A DNA stretch of 33,044 nt from NCBI GenBank assembly GCA_046757965.1, contig JBHHZI010000014.1:1-33044 (forward strand). The letters run 5' to 3'. The stretch's first letter is position 1; every line of letters begins with the position of its first letter. A program made the position numbers and the translations under genes. The notes under the pieces were generated by a model. It ran no database searches, was not told the DNA's origin, and saw only the letters and a program-made list of their open reading frames with translations. This DNA is from JBHHZI01 sp046757965. Lineage in GTDB: Bacteria > Acidobacteriota > Polarisedimenticolia > SMYD01. Shown here one piece after another: positions 16,433 through 25,490 of this stretch.

Positions 16433-18393
16433 ACTCCACTCCGCCGGCGACCTGGGTCGGCGGACGCCGCGCCGCCGCCGGTGTGGCGCTCCTGGCGGTG
16501 GCCCTGCGTCTCCCCTGGCTGGGCCGGGTCGGCCTGACCGGCGATGAAGACATCTCCACGCTGGCCGCGCGGGGGATTCTCGCCGCGGGGTGGCCGCGTC
16601 TGCCATCGGGACACGGGTACTGGCGAGGCCCCATCTACCACTACCTGATCGCGCCCCTGGTGGCCAGCGGCATCGACTGGCTCCCGAGGCTGGTCTCGGT
16701 GGCTGCTGCAGCGGTCACCGCCTACCTGCTGGTCCGCCTCGGGCGGCACTGGGTCGGCGACGGTGGAGCTCTCGCCGGCGCCCTGCTGTTCTCCCTGTCG
16801 CTGTTCGAGATCGACCTGGCACGGCAGGTGCGGATGTATTCCCTGTACCAGCTCGTCGCCCTGCTGGCTGTCGCCGCTGCCGTGCAGGCCTGGCGCGCAC
16901 CCGGCGTCCGGACGCTGGTGCGCGGAGCCGGCCTGGTGTTCATCGCCACACAGATTCACCTTCTCGGCGCCACACTCGCGGTGATCTTCCTGCCGGCCGC
17001 GTTACGGGAGCGCCGCCGTTCCGTGGGGGTGCTGGCGGTCGGGCTCGTCGTCTTCTTCATCGTCGTGGTGCAGATCCAGGGAGCCGTGACCCAGACGAGC
17101 TTCATGGCCGGCCTGCCGCCGGTGATCGAGACCGAGGCCGCGGGAGCCGTGTCGCCGGTCCGTGCCGCGGTGTTCGGTCGCGACCGTTTCGAACTGGGTC
17201 AGCAGACCCTCGGGATGGCCGGCCTGTTGGTGGCGGGCCTGCTGGCCGGTGTCGGTCTCGGCGGTGTCGGTCTCGCCGCCACGCGGCACCGTCCGGCGTT
17301 TTTCCGTCTGGTCGCCGGTGCCGGCCTGGCGGTGGCGACCGCGGCCACCGCCATGCACCAGATCGGGCTGGGGTTCGCTCTCCTCGTGCTTCTGATCCTG
17401 CTGCGAGAGGAACTGTTTCCCGGCGGGCGCGGCAGGCGCGCCCTGCGGATCGCCGGTGGCACCATGGCCGGGATCGCAATGGTGTGGGTCGCGACAGCAC
17501 TGCTCACCGGGCACGGCGCGGGAGAGGTGGCGTTCGGGCTCTTCGGCCGCCGTCTGGGCCGATTCGTGCGCTTCTTCGTGTCGTGGCCTCCTGCCATCGC
17601 CGGATTCGCCCTGCTGGCGGCCGGTCTCATCACCGTCCGGGCCTGGTCCGGCACGGCGCGGGCGGGAGAACGTCTGATGCTCGTCCTGCTGCTCCTGGTG
17701 ACCATCGTGCGATCGCTGCTCGCCTCGAAGTGGCAGGACCGTTATCTCGCCGATCTCTGGCCCCTGTGGGAGTTGCTCGCGGGCTGGGGTGTGGCCGCCG
17801 TGCTGACCTGGGGCTGGCGTCATCAACGCTCGCGTCGACAGCGTCGCGCGCTGCGGGCTGCGGTCGTTGCCGCGGCCCTCGTGCCGGTCGTCGGCCTGCC
17901 GGGCACCTCACTGCCGGTCACCCTGCGTTATCTCGCCCGCGGGCCGGGGGCGCCGCCCGCCGGCACCGCCCGGGTCGCCGGCTTTGCACCGGACTTCCGG
18001 GGCGTCGCGCGCTGGCTGCAACCCCGGCTGGCAGACGGCGAACCGATCCTCGCCACCGACTGGCTGAGCACCTACTGCTATCTCGACCGCGTCGACGGCT
18101 GGATTCGCTCGGCGGGATACGGCGGCCAGTCCATCCGCCTGCACGGCTCGGTGCGGGACATCTACCTGCATGCCCGGGTCCTGCCGGACGTCGCCTCCAT
18201 CGAGTCGTTTTCCCGCGGCCGCACCACGTGGATCATCGCCGGCGGCGGCGAATGGACCGATGATGTCAAGCTGTCCGCGCCGGTCCGCGAATGGCTCGAT
18301 CGCCTCGTGCCGGAGTTCATCGCCCGGGACGGACGGACGCGCATCTACCGCCTGGAGCCGACCGACCCGGTCCGCGTCGAGCGCCCCGGCTGA
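16429..18393 (+). CDS. GT-C fold membrane glycosyltransferase (PMT/ArnT-like, GT39/GT83 type)
   Basis: The 654-residue protein has about eleven hydrophobic helices and a soluble C-terminal domain from about residue 500. The first extracytoplasmic loop carries the Asp39-Glu40 pair in GLTGDEDISTLAARGIL, the catalytic or metal site of PMT_2 enzymes, followed by YWRGPIYHYLIAPL. Such enzymes take a sugar from a polyprenyl-phosphate donor and transfer it to lipid, protein or glycan acceptors on the outer face of the inner membrane. The two GT2 genes directly upstream, overlapping by GTGA, are natural donor makers. The GTG start gives a short cytoplasmic N-terminus before helix one. Its stop codon forms part of a hairpin shared with the convergent kinase gene. 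Confidence 0.87.
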   Translation: MNSTPPATWVGGRRAAAGVALLAVALRLPWLGRVGLTGDEDISTLAARGILAAGWPRLPSGHGYWRGPIYHYLIAPLVASGIDWLPRLVSVAAAAVTAYLLVRLGRHWVGDGGALAGALLFSLSLFEIDLARQVRMYSLYQLVALLAVAAAVQAWRAPGVRTLVRGAGLVFIATQIHLLGATLAVIFLPAALRERRRSVGVLAVGLVVFFIVVVQIQGAVTQTSFMAGLPPVIETEAAGAVSPVRAAVFGRDRFELGQQTLGMAGLLVAGLLAGVGLGGVGLAATRHRPAFFRLVAGAGLAVATAATAMHQIGLGFALLVLLILLREELFPGGRGRRALRIAGGTMAGIAMVWVATALLTGHGAGEVAFGLFGRRLGRFVRFFVSWPPAIAGFALLAAGLITVRAWSGTARAGERLMLVLLLLVTIVRSLLASKWQDRYLADLWPLWELLAGWGVAAVLTWGWRHQRSRRQRRALRAAVVAAALVPVVGLPGTSLPVTLRYLARGPGAPPAGTARVAGFAPDFRGVARWLQPRLADGEPILATDWLSTYCYLDRVDGWIRSAGYGGQSIRLHGSVRDIYLHARVLPDVASIESFSRGRTTWIIAGGGEWTDDVKLSAPVREWLDRLVPEFIARDGRTRIYRLEPTDPVRVERPG

Positions 18394-18410
18394 CGGAGAC
18401 GTCAGGCGGG
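18385..18410. terminator. Stop-to-stop hairpin between convergent genes, probable bidirectional terminator
   Basis: TGACG (18391-18395) and CGTCA (18400-18404) pair around a GAGA loop, and flanking CCCCGGC/GGCGGG extends the stem to about ten of eleven pairs. The TGA of the GT-C gene and the complement of the TGA of the kinase gene are the two inner arms. It is symmetrical, so it could act in both directions. No long T-run is present. Confidence 0.45.
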
Positions 18411-21400
18411 CGCCGGGCGGGGGCGGATGGCGTCCGACACGGTCCGGGCCAGGGCATCGCCGTCAAACGGCTTCACGATGTGGGCGCAGAAGCCATGGCG
18501 GCCGGGGTCCGCCATCACGGCGTCTTGCGAGTAGCCGCTGGCGACGACGATCCGTGCCAGCGGGTCCGCCTCGAGGATCTGTGCGGCCGCCGTCTGCCCG
18601 TCGATCCCGCCGGGGAGGATGAGGTCCATCAGCACCAGATCGAACGGCAGGCGGTGTCTCAGAGCCCGCACGTAGACCCCGACGGCCGCCGCTCCATCCG
18701 ATACGCAGGTCACCTCGTACCCCCGGCCGGTGAGGAGCGCTTCCACCACGTCCCGCACGAGCGGTTCGTCATCGACGACCAGGACGCGGCCACGATGGCG
18801 TGCGGCGTGGGCTGGCGCCGCCTTCTCCTCGGAACTGGCGATCTGTCCCGTGGAGGCGGGCAGATGAACGCGAAACGTCGCCCCCTGTCCCGGTCGCGAG
18901 GCAGCGGTCAGACGACCTCCGTGACGGCGCACCACCGAATGAGCGGTGGCCAGCCCCAGGCCGGTGCCCGCATCCTTGGTGGAGAAGTACGGGTCGAAGA
19001 TGCGATCCAGATCTTCCTGTGCAATGCCCGGGCCGCTGTCCTCGACCTCGATGAGCACCTGCCGGCCGGCCGGAGAGCGCTGGGAGCACGGGTCCAGATT
19101 GCTCCCACGGACGCGGATGGTTCCCCCATCTCCCAGCGCCTCGCAGGCGTTCAGGAACAGATTATGGAACACCTGCGTCATCTGTCCCCGGTCGATGTCC
19201 ACGACCCACAGGTCGGGATCGATCGTGATCTCGGCACGCACCGTGGACCCGGCAAGAACCAGGGACGCCGTCTCCCGGATGATGTCGGTCAGGTCGGCCG
19301 GTTCGCGCGCCGGCTCGCCACCGCGCGAGAACGTGAGCAGTTGCCGGGTGAGAACGCGCGCCTGCGCCGACGCCTGGCTGGACTGGTGCACGCGAACCCG
19401 CAGGGCGTCCGGCAGCCCACCGGCTTCTTCCATGATGGAGAGGTTGCCGATCACCACGGTCAGCAGGTTGTTGAAATCGTGGGCGATGCCGCCGGCAAGC
19501 AGGCCGAGCGCCTCGAGCCGCCGTGTGCGTTCCAGTTCCCGCTCCAGGTGTTGACGGCCGGTGATGTCACGGAAGGCGAACACCGTGCCGGCCCCCTCCC
19601 CGCCGATGGGTGCCCCGGCGAACTCGACGATACGCTGTGCGCCGGAGCGGGTGCGAAGGGTGACCGGGATGGGGGAACGGACCGAGGCTTCCAGGATCGG
19701 TTCGCCGGATTCGGCCTCCTCGCCCTCCGGCGCCCGCGACACCGGTGCGATCACCTCCTCGACCGGCCGGCCCACCCCTTCCGCCGCCGTCCACCCGAGG
19801 AGGTCCTCCGCGGCGGAGTTCATCAAGACGATCCGGCCGTCGGCGTCGACCGCCACGACAGCATCCGCGATGCTCAGCAGCATGGCCCGGAGCCGTTCCT
19901 TCTCCTCGATCACCTCCTGGCGCGACCGGCGCAGCTCGGTGGTCCGGGCGGCAACCTGCCGTTCGAGCCGCCGGGCGATGCGGCGATGACCGATGTTCGA
20001 CAGGACGAGAAGGGCGGCGGTGAGCATCAGGCCGGCCGCCAGCACACGGAACCAGGGCCGGGTCCACCACCAGGCACCGATCTGGACCGCCGGGGACACG
20101 GCCAGTGCGCTGGCGGCGCCCTCCACGTCCACCGCCTGCAGCCGCAACCGGTACTCGCCGGCCGGCAGGTTCGTGTACCGCAGTTCCCGCAGCGGGAGCA
20201 TCCGGGGGCCCTGCCAGTCGGTGTCGTACCCGTCGAGCCGGTAACGAAACTGCACGCGGTCCTCGTCCACGAAGGCGATGGCCCGGAACCGGAACACCAG
20301 GTCGTTGTCTCCCGGCTCGAAGGAGCGCGCGGCATCGAGCGGCAGGCGCTCGCGGCCGTCGCTCACGTCGAGAACGGTCACCTCCGGACCGCGGGGACGG
20401 GGCATGTCGAGGCGCGGATCGTGGACGGAGACCCCGCCGTCCAGGCCCATCCAGACACGACCTCGCGCATCGAGCACGCCGGCGGCGCGATTCGCCTCGG
20501 AGCCCATGAGACCGTCCTGGACGGTGAAACACCGCAGCGTCGATCCGTCCCACCGGGCCACGCCGTTGTTCGTTCCCAGCCACAGAGCCCGGTCGCGATC
20601 TTCCACCATGAAGTAGACCGGCCGGTCCAGAGACAGCGCCGGGCGCTCGAGCCGGGACACCTCCTCGCCGTCGAATCGGTAGACGCCATGGCCCGTCCCC
20701 AGCCAGACGTCGCCGTCGGGGCGAAGCAGCACGGAGTAGACGGAGAGGGGTCTGCCCAGCCGGGAACGTGACCACAGGGTGACGTGGTCCCCCCGAATCC
20801 GGTAGACGCCCGAGTAGGCCGCGACCCACATCTCCCCGGCTCGCCCGGCGACGAGCCGCCGCAGGTAGCGGGTCAAATGAGGCTCGCCGGGCGGCAGATC
20901 GAGGGGAGAAAACCCGGCATCCGTCAGACGGTAGACGCGCGTCCCGGAGGTTGCCCAGAGCGTCCCGGCATCATCGAACTGCACCGACGTCGCCATGGGA
21001 TGGAGCGGATCGGGCAATTGATGAATGCGCGTGGTTCCGTCCGGAGACACCTCCACGAGCCCGGTCCAGGCCGCTGCGGCCCAGATCGTGCCGTCCCCGC
21101 TCTCGGCCAGATCCAGCACCCGACACTCCCACGGCGTCTTCCCGAACGAGAGAGTGTGCCGGGGGGGACCGAAGAACGTCAGACCTCCCGGGTGACCCAG
21201 GACGATCTCCCCGGAGCGCCTCTCGAGCACCGCCGAGACCTCGTCGGTGAGCAGGCCCTGCTCGCGGCCGAAGCCCGCGAAACGCCGGCTCACCAGCTTG
21301 CTGATGCCGCGGAGACTGGCAATCCAGAGATTCGCCTCGCGATCTCTGAAGATCGCCGTCGTGCCCACGGAGACCAGCCCGCTTCCGGGATCCAGGACCT

Positions 21401-22271
21401 CCACGCCGGTGCCGGGACTGAAGTGCCTCAGACCGGACGGATTGCCGAAGAAGACGCCCCCGTCGCCATCATCCTTGACGACCATGGAGACCCCCTTCCA
21501 GTGATCGCGAAGACCCGGGTTCACCTGATCGGACAGCAGATCCAGCCGGTCATCACGGAGGAGACCGATCCAGTTCCGGCCGATCAGCCAGGTGCCGGCC
21601 GGCCCGGCACCGATGCCGAGGACCGTCCGGTCGACACCGGCGATCGCGGAAAGCGAGAGGTCATCGGCGGCAGGGTCCACTGCCATCAGCCCTCGTGGCG
21701 TGGCCACGAGGAATCGCCCACCCACCGCCTCGACGTCAAGGATCGCAAGAGGCGACGTGCCCTCCACCGACTGGACCGCCCGCCACGAACTGCCGTCGAA
21801 CAGATCGAGCCTTCCAGTCGACAGACCCACGGCGAGGTACGTCGTGCCGGCGCGCGACAGGATCGAGACAGCCATGACGTACTGATTCGGTTTTCCCGGC
21901 TCCGGCACGGGCTCGACGGGACGCCAGCTCTTGCCGTCGTACCGGGCCAGGCGAGCCGGCGTGAGGGCGCTGACCGCCCACAGGGCGCCGTCCGGCGCGC
22001 GTGCAAAATGGCCGAAGAGGGTGTCCGGACCGAAGATGTGACCGGTCGTGTTCCATCGAGCTCCATCGAACGACACCAGGCCGACCCGGGTGGCGAACCA
22101 GAGACGACCGAGCTCATCCTGGGCGATGTCATGGACCTCGGCACTCGGCAGCCCGTCCGCCTCCGTGTAGGTCCTGACGTGGTACCGCTGCGCCCGGGCG
22201 GGACCGCACCACAGCGCCAGAAGACAGGCGAGAACGGCGATCTGCCCGGCACGCACGGTCTTGCCCGACAT
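18402..22271 (-). CDS. Hybrid two-component sensor kinase with periplasmic propeller, PAS, HisKA, HATPase and receiver domains
   Basis: The 1289-residue protein starts with a signal peptide (VLACLLALWCGPARAQ) and a large periplasmic propeller built from Reg_prop repeats such as DELGRLWFATRVGLVSFDG and DGDVWLGTGHGVYRFDG. A Y_Y_Y domain (about 650-715, FRYRLDGYDTDW) leads to one membrane helix near 735-760. The cytoplasmic part has a PAS domain (about 790-915), the histidine kinase box with His931 in GGIAHDFNN, the ATPase with DSGPGIA and TGLGLATAHSV, and a C-terminal receiver (from about 1160) with phosphoacceptor Asp1216 and VKPF. No DNA-binding domain follows, so a separate regulator is expected. 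The ATG at 22271 is five bases after the membrane-protein stop; the long frame upstream only shadows that gene. Ligand unknown. Confidence 0.92.
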   Translation of the reverse strand: MSGKTVRAGQIAVLACLLALWCGPARAQRYHVRTYTEADGLPSAEVHDIAQDELGRLWFATRVGLVSFDGARWNTTGHIFGPDTLFGHFARAPDGALWAVSALTPARLARYDGKSWRPVEPVPEPGKPNQYVMAVSILSRAGTTYLAVGLSTGRLDLFDGSSWRAVQSVEGTSPLAILDVEAVGGRFLVATPRGLMAVDPAADDLSLSAIAGVDRTVLGIGAGPAGTWLIGRNWIGLLRDDRLDLLSDQVNPGLRDHWKGVSMVVKDDGDGGVFFGNPSGLRHFSPGTGVEVLDPGSGLVSVGTTAIFRDREANLWIASLRGISKLVSRRFAGFGREQGLLTDEVSAVLERRSGEIVLGHPGGLTFFGPPRHTLSFGKTPWECRVLDLAESGDGTIWAAAAWTGLVEVSPDGTTRIHQLPDPLHPMATSVQFDDAGTLWATSGTRVYRLTDAGFSPLDLPPGEPHLTRYLRRLVAGRAGEMWVAAYSGVYRIRGDHVTLWSRSRLGRPLSVYSVLLRPDGDVWLGTGHGVYRFDGEEVSRLERPALSLDRPVYFMVEDRDRALWLGTNNGVARWDGSTLRCFTVQDGLMGSEANRAAGVLDARGRVWMGLDGGVSVHDPRLDMPRPRGPEVTVLDVSDGRERLPLDAARSFEPGDNDLVFRFRAIAFVDEDRVQFRYRLDGYDTDWQGPRMLPLRELRYTNLPAGEYRLRLQAVDVEGAASALAVSPAVQIGAWWWTRPWFRVLAAGLMLTAALLVLSNIGHRRIARRLERQVAARTTELRRSRQEVIEEKERLRAMLLSIADAVVAVDADGRIVLMNSAAEDLLGWTAAEGVGRPVEEVIAPVSRAPEGEEAESGEPILEASVRSPIPVTLRTRSGAQRIVEFAGAPIGGEGAGTVFAFRDITGRQHLERELERTRRLEALGLLAGGIAHDFNNLLTVVIGNLSIMEEAGGLPDALRVRVHQSSQASAQARVLTRQLLTFSRGGEPAREPADLTDIIRETASLVLAGSTVRAEITIDPDLWVVDIDRGQMTQVFHNLFLNACEALGDGGTIRVRGSNLDPCSQRSPAGRQVLIEVEDSGPGIAQEDLDRIFDPYFSTKDAGTGLGLATAHSVVRRHGGRLTAASRPGQGATFRVHLPASTGQIASSEEKAAPAHAARHRGRVLVVDDEPLVRDVVEALLTGRGYEVTCVSDGAAAVGVYVRALRHRLPFDLVLMDLILPGGIDGQTAAAQILEADPLARIVVASGYSQDAVMADPGRHGFCAHIVKPFDGDALARTVSDAIRPRPAPA

Positions 22272-22276
22272 CGGTC

Positions 22277-23224
22277 TCAGGCGCCGGAGAGGCGGCGGTA
22301 CAGCGCCGTCTGGCCCGCCAGGTGTGTGAGACGCAGGACGAGGCGCGTCAGGAGGAACAGTTGCCCGAACAGGAAGGCCGCTCCGACCGTGATCGCCGAG
22401 GCCTGTCCGGCTCCCGGCGCCAGCCAGGTGTAGAGCACCAGCCCGACCCCCGCGGCCAGCAGCACGCCTCCGGCCATTCCCAGGGTCTGGCGCGGATGGA
22501 GAAGGACGAAGGCCAGCCCGCGAATGGCCGCCAGCACCATGCTGCGGCGCTCCTCGACCACCGTGGCGATCTTGGCGTAGGCGAAGCAGAGATGAGCCAG
22601 GAGCAGGGCCGCCGCCGTGGTCGCGTAGATCGCCAGGCTCATGATCAGCACCGGTGTTTCCCGGGTACTCTCCCGGGTCCAGTCGCCCAGGCGCGAGAAG
22701 ACGGCGCGCTGGGCGGCGAAGATCGCGACGTAGACCACGGCAGACAGCAGCGCCAGGCGGAAAAAGCGAATCAGCGTGCGCCCGCCGGCCCCGATGAAGG
22801 TCGCCACCGATCGATCCCCACGATCCACGGCGAACCGGTCGATGACCCCGCCGATGAGCAGCAGCCACACGGCCATGTACCCCGCCGCCGCGCCGATGAC
22901 GACCGGGTAGCGACCGAACAGGGTTCCCGACACCCACGCCTCGAGATTGTCCAGAAACGCGCCTCCCCCCTCCAGGGTGGGTGAGAACGTGGTGGCAAGC
23001 CCCCTGGCCTCATGCTGGAACTCCCCGAACCATCCCATGTCGAAACCCTGCGTGAGCGACTCGCTGACCTGGCTGGAGCCGATGGCATCTCCCAGCGCCG
23101 CGGACACCACCGAGGCAGCGGGCCAGGCGATGAGCAGGTTGATGAGCCAGAGCGCCACGACGAGCCGCCGCTCGCACACCACGGTCTGGAGCCCCGCCGT
23201 CAGGGCCTCTCGGATGGTCATCAT
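22277..23224 (-). CDS. Six-helix integral membrane protein of unknown function
   Basis: The 315-residue protein starts MMTIREALTAGLQTVVCERR, then about six membrane helices: VVALWLINLLIAWPAASVV, VVIGAAAGYMAVWLLLIGG, FFRLALLSAVVYVAIFAAQ, LIMSLAIYATTAAALLLAH, GMAGGVLLAAGVGLVLYTW and ITVGAAFLFGQLFLLTRLV. The loop between helices one and two is long and extracytoplasmic. I do not recognise the family with certainty. It lies 23 bases after an M1 peptidase gene and five bases before a sensor kinase gene on the same strand. Its layout is like membrane proteins that sit beside peptidase or transporter genes, but no transporter motif is visible. Confidence 0.75.
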   Translation of the reverse strand: MMTIREALTAGLQTVVCERRLVVALWLINLLIAWPAASVVSAALGDAIGSSQVSESLTQGFDMGWFGEFQHEARGLATTFSPTLEGGGAFLDNLEAWVSGTLFGRYPVVIGAAAGYMAVWLLLIGGVIDRFAVDRGDRSVATFIGAGGRTLIRFFRLALLSAVVYVAIFAAQRAVFSRLGDWTRESTRETPVLIMSLAIYATTAAALLLAHLCFAYAKIATVVEERRSMVLAAIRGLAFVLLHPRQTLGMAGGVLLAAGVGLVLYTWLAPGAGQASAITVGAAFLFGQLFLLTRLVLRLTHLAGQTALYRRLSGA

Positions 23225-23247
23225 CTCGGATCCGCGCTCATGAGGTT

Positions 23248-25398
23248 CTAGACGAAGAAGGCGAAGGTCGTCATCAGGTCCTGGAACCAGATCATCCACT
23301 TCGACGCCCACTTGCGCGCCGCCAGTCGTGACGGCGGCTCGCGAGAGCGGCTGTTGTTGGTGACGTCGATGTCGAGCATCAGAACGTGATCGGGGTCGAC
23401 CACCGCATGGGCCAGGCGGGACGCGCGCTCCACCGTGAACATCTTCCACGTGGCGCGACCATCCCACTTCTCCCGGATCCGAGCGCCATCCTCGAACACC
23501 ATCATCACATCGACGGGGAACACGCCGTCGCCGTGACGCCGCACCACGACCTCGGTGCGCCAGGACGTCGCCTCATCGTCGTCGGGCTCGGCGACCTCCA
23601 GCTTGCCGTCCCGGGCGACGAGTCCCCTGGGAGCCGTCGGCAGGCTGTCGGCGGAATCGACGGCGTAGTCGAACACGGCCGAGCCGAAATACACCTGGTC
23701 GAAGAACCAGTCGAGATCTTCTCCGCTGACCTCCTCGGCGACAGCGATGAACTCCTCCGGCGTCGGGTGCTTGAACGCGTGGCGCTGGTAGAACGTCGAC
23801 AGGATCTCCTGCACCGTGTCCCAGCCCAGGTGACGGGAGAGGGTCTCGAGCCAGAGAGCGGTCTTGCTGTAGGTGATGTCCCCCGCCGTCTTCGGGTGGT
23901 ACAGGTAGGTCGGGGTGGCCTCCACGTCGGAGTCGGCGGCCAGGCGGTACCGGGCGAGACGACCCTCGAATCGGGGCACCTCGATATCCGGATAGCGAAG
24001 AGGAAGCATGCCGCTGCGGCGGCGCCCCGGTCCGGGAGGCATGAGAAAGCGGCGCATCAGGATCCGGGGACCGAACGCGGCATCCAGGGTTCTGATGGTG
24101 GAGAACGTGTTCAGGCCCTCGTCCAGCCAGGCGTGCTCGAACTCGTTGTCGCCGACGACGCCGTACCAGAACTGGTGGCCAGCCTCATGCACCGTCACCG
24201 ATTCAGGGGAATCACCCCCGAACGGATTGAACAGGCGGGTGCCGCAGGTGAACAGCGTCGGGTACTCCATCCCGCCGGCACCGCTGCCGTAGGCGGGATC
24301 GATCAGCGTGACGTGGTCGTAGGGGTACGGGCCGAACCAGGTCCCGTAATACTTCAGCGACGCCCGGGCAGCGGCGAACATCCGGTCAGCCTGGCTCGCA
24401 TGCTCCGGCTGGAGCAGCAGATGCATCTTCACCGGGGGCAGACCCGGCTCCTCGAACAGGGCATCCTTCACCTGGTAATCCCGGCTCGTCGTCCAGGCGA
24501 AATCGTGCACGTCGTGCTGCACGTACCGATGAGTCAGCGTGCCGTCCGGGTTGGCCACACTGGCAATCTCGACACCTGTGGCCCCCACCACATACTCCTC
24601 GGGCACGGTGATCGAGACGTCGTAGTTGCCGTAGTCGGAGAAGAATTCCGTGGCCGCGTGAAACTGATGGCAGTCCCAGCTGTTTCCCTCCCAGACACCG
24701 ACCTTGGGGAACCACTGGGCGATGAAGTAGAAATCTCCTCGCCGGCCGGTCCGGGCGAAGGTGCGCGGAATGCGCCCGTGCCAGGTGATCTCGACCCGGA
24801 CCTCCTCGCCGGGACGCACCGGCCCGGGAAGAGTCACCTCCATCACGGTGCGGTCATGGGAATTGCCGTCGTCCTCGGCCGTGAACCGGAGCGTATCGGT
24901 CAGGTCCACATCGCCGGCAGCACGCAGAAGCGTCACGGTGTCGACGTCGATGGCTCCCCAGTCTCCCGCGCGGACCTCGTCACCCAGGTCGCTCCTCCCG
25001 CGCAGTCGATCCTCGCGCATCCAGGTGCTCTGGTTGTTGCGAAACCCGTTCCAGTAGAGGTGAAACGGCATCGAGGAGGTCGATGCCTCGCGGATGTTGC
25101 GCCAGGTCAGGACCTCGTGCCCGGTCAGCGTGTGATCTCCCGGGTCGAGAGACACCTCGATGGTGTAGCTGGCGTTGCGAGGCGACAGCGCCGGCCCGCC
25201 GGAGGGTGTCGTGGCAGCAGCCGCCGCCGTGCCCGCCTGGATACGCGGCGTCACGAGAGGAGACGCTGTCTGACGGACACCGGCCGGCATGAGCGCGGCG
25301 GGTCTCATCCGGGCGACGCCGTCGGCCACAGCCGATACGGCCGCCAGCGCCAGGATGCCGCCCATTGCGACCACGAGAAGACGCCGCATGGGCCGCAT
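23248..25398 (-). CDS. Secreted M1 family zinc metallopeptidase
   Basis: The 716-residue protein has an N-terminal signal peptide (LLVVAMGGILALAAVSAVA). The M1 core includes Gly-Gly-Met-Glu-Tyr-Pro (the GAMEN-type substrate-binding motif), and the zinc site His404-Glu405-x-x-His408 with the third ligand Glu427 in AWLDEGLN, exactly 18 residues later as in the family. NITYSKTALWLETL-like sequence (ITYSKTALWLETLSRHLG) contains the catalytic Tyr region. It should be an exported aminopeptidase-like enzyme. The tail (KWMIWFQDLMTTFAFFV) is aromatic and hydrophobic and might contact the membrane or the six-helix protein encoded next. ATG at 25398 or 25389 both fit; a longer frame starting at 25500 is not supported. 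It is first in the unit 25398-18402. Confidence 0.9.
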   Translation of the reverse strand: MRPMRRLLVVAMGGILALAAVSAVADGVARMRPAALMPAGVRQTASPLVTPRIQAGTAAAAATTPSGGPALSPRNASYTIEVSLDPGDHTLTGHEVLTWRNIREASTSSMPFHLYWNGFRNNQSTWMREDRLRGRSDLGDEVRAGDWGAIDVDTVTLLRAAGDVDLTDTLRFTAEDDGNSHDRTVMEVTLPGPVRPGEEVRVEITWHGRIPRTFARTGRRGDFYFIAQWFPKVGVWEGNSWDCHQFHAATEFFSDYGNYDVSITVPEEYVVGATGVEIASVANPDGTLTHRYVQHDVHDFAWTTSRDYQVKDALFEEPGLPPVKMHLLLQPEHASQADRMFAAARASLKYYGTWFGPYPYDHVTLIDPAYGSGAGGMEYPTLFTCGTRLFNPFGGDSPESVTVHEAGHQFWYGVVGDNEFEHAWLDEGLNTFSTIRTLDAAFGPRILMRRFLMPPGPGRRRSGMLPLRYPDIEVPRFEGRLARYRLAADSDVEATPTYLYHPKTAGDITYSKTALWLETLSRHLGWDTVQEILSTFYQRHAFKHPTPEEFIAVAEEVSGEDLDWFFDQVYFGSAVFDYAVDSADSLPTAPRGLVARDGKLEVAEPDDDEATSWRTEVVVRRHGDGVFPVDVMMVFEDGARIREKWDGRATWKMFTVERASRLAHAVVDPDHVLMLDIDVTNNSRSREPPSRLAARKWASKWMIWFQDLMTTFAFFV

Positions 25399-25428
25399 GG
25401 TAGCGGAACACCCTCGCAAAGCAAAGAC

Positions 25429-25442
25429 CCGGAAAAATCCGG
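25429..25442. repeat. Small dyad in the divergent gap between peptidase and selenoprotein genes
   Basis: CCGGA and TCCGG pair around AAAA. It lies midway in the 92-base divergent gap and is followed by TAGACT, a weak -10-like hexamer for the plus gene. No -35 is apparent. Confidence 0.2.
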
Positions 25443-25490
25443 TAGACTCGGGGCCGGCCGGGATCGACATCCCGCGCCGCGGAGACTCCG

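Noticed and set aside
18291..20771. 826-codon open frame on the plus strand
   Set aside because: It lies antisense to the hybrid sensor kinase, whose domains are unmistakable; the plus frame is rich in Arg, Pro, Gly and Gln with no motif.
22272..22937. N-terminal extension of the sensor kinase frame
   Set aside because: It is an out-of-frame copy of the membrane-protein gene; the signal peptide begins at the ATG at 22271.
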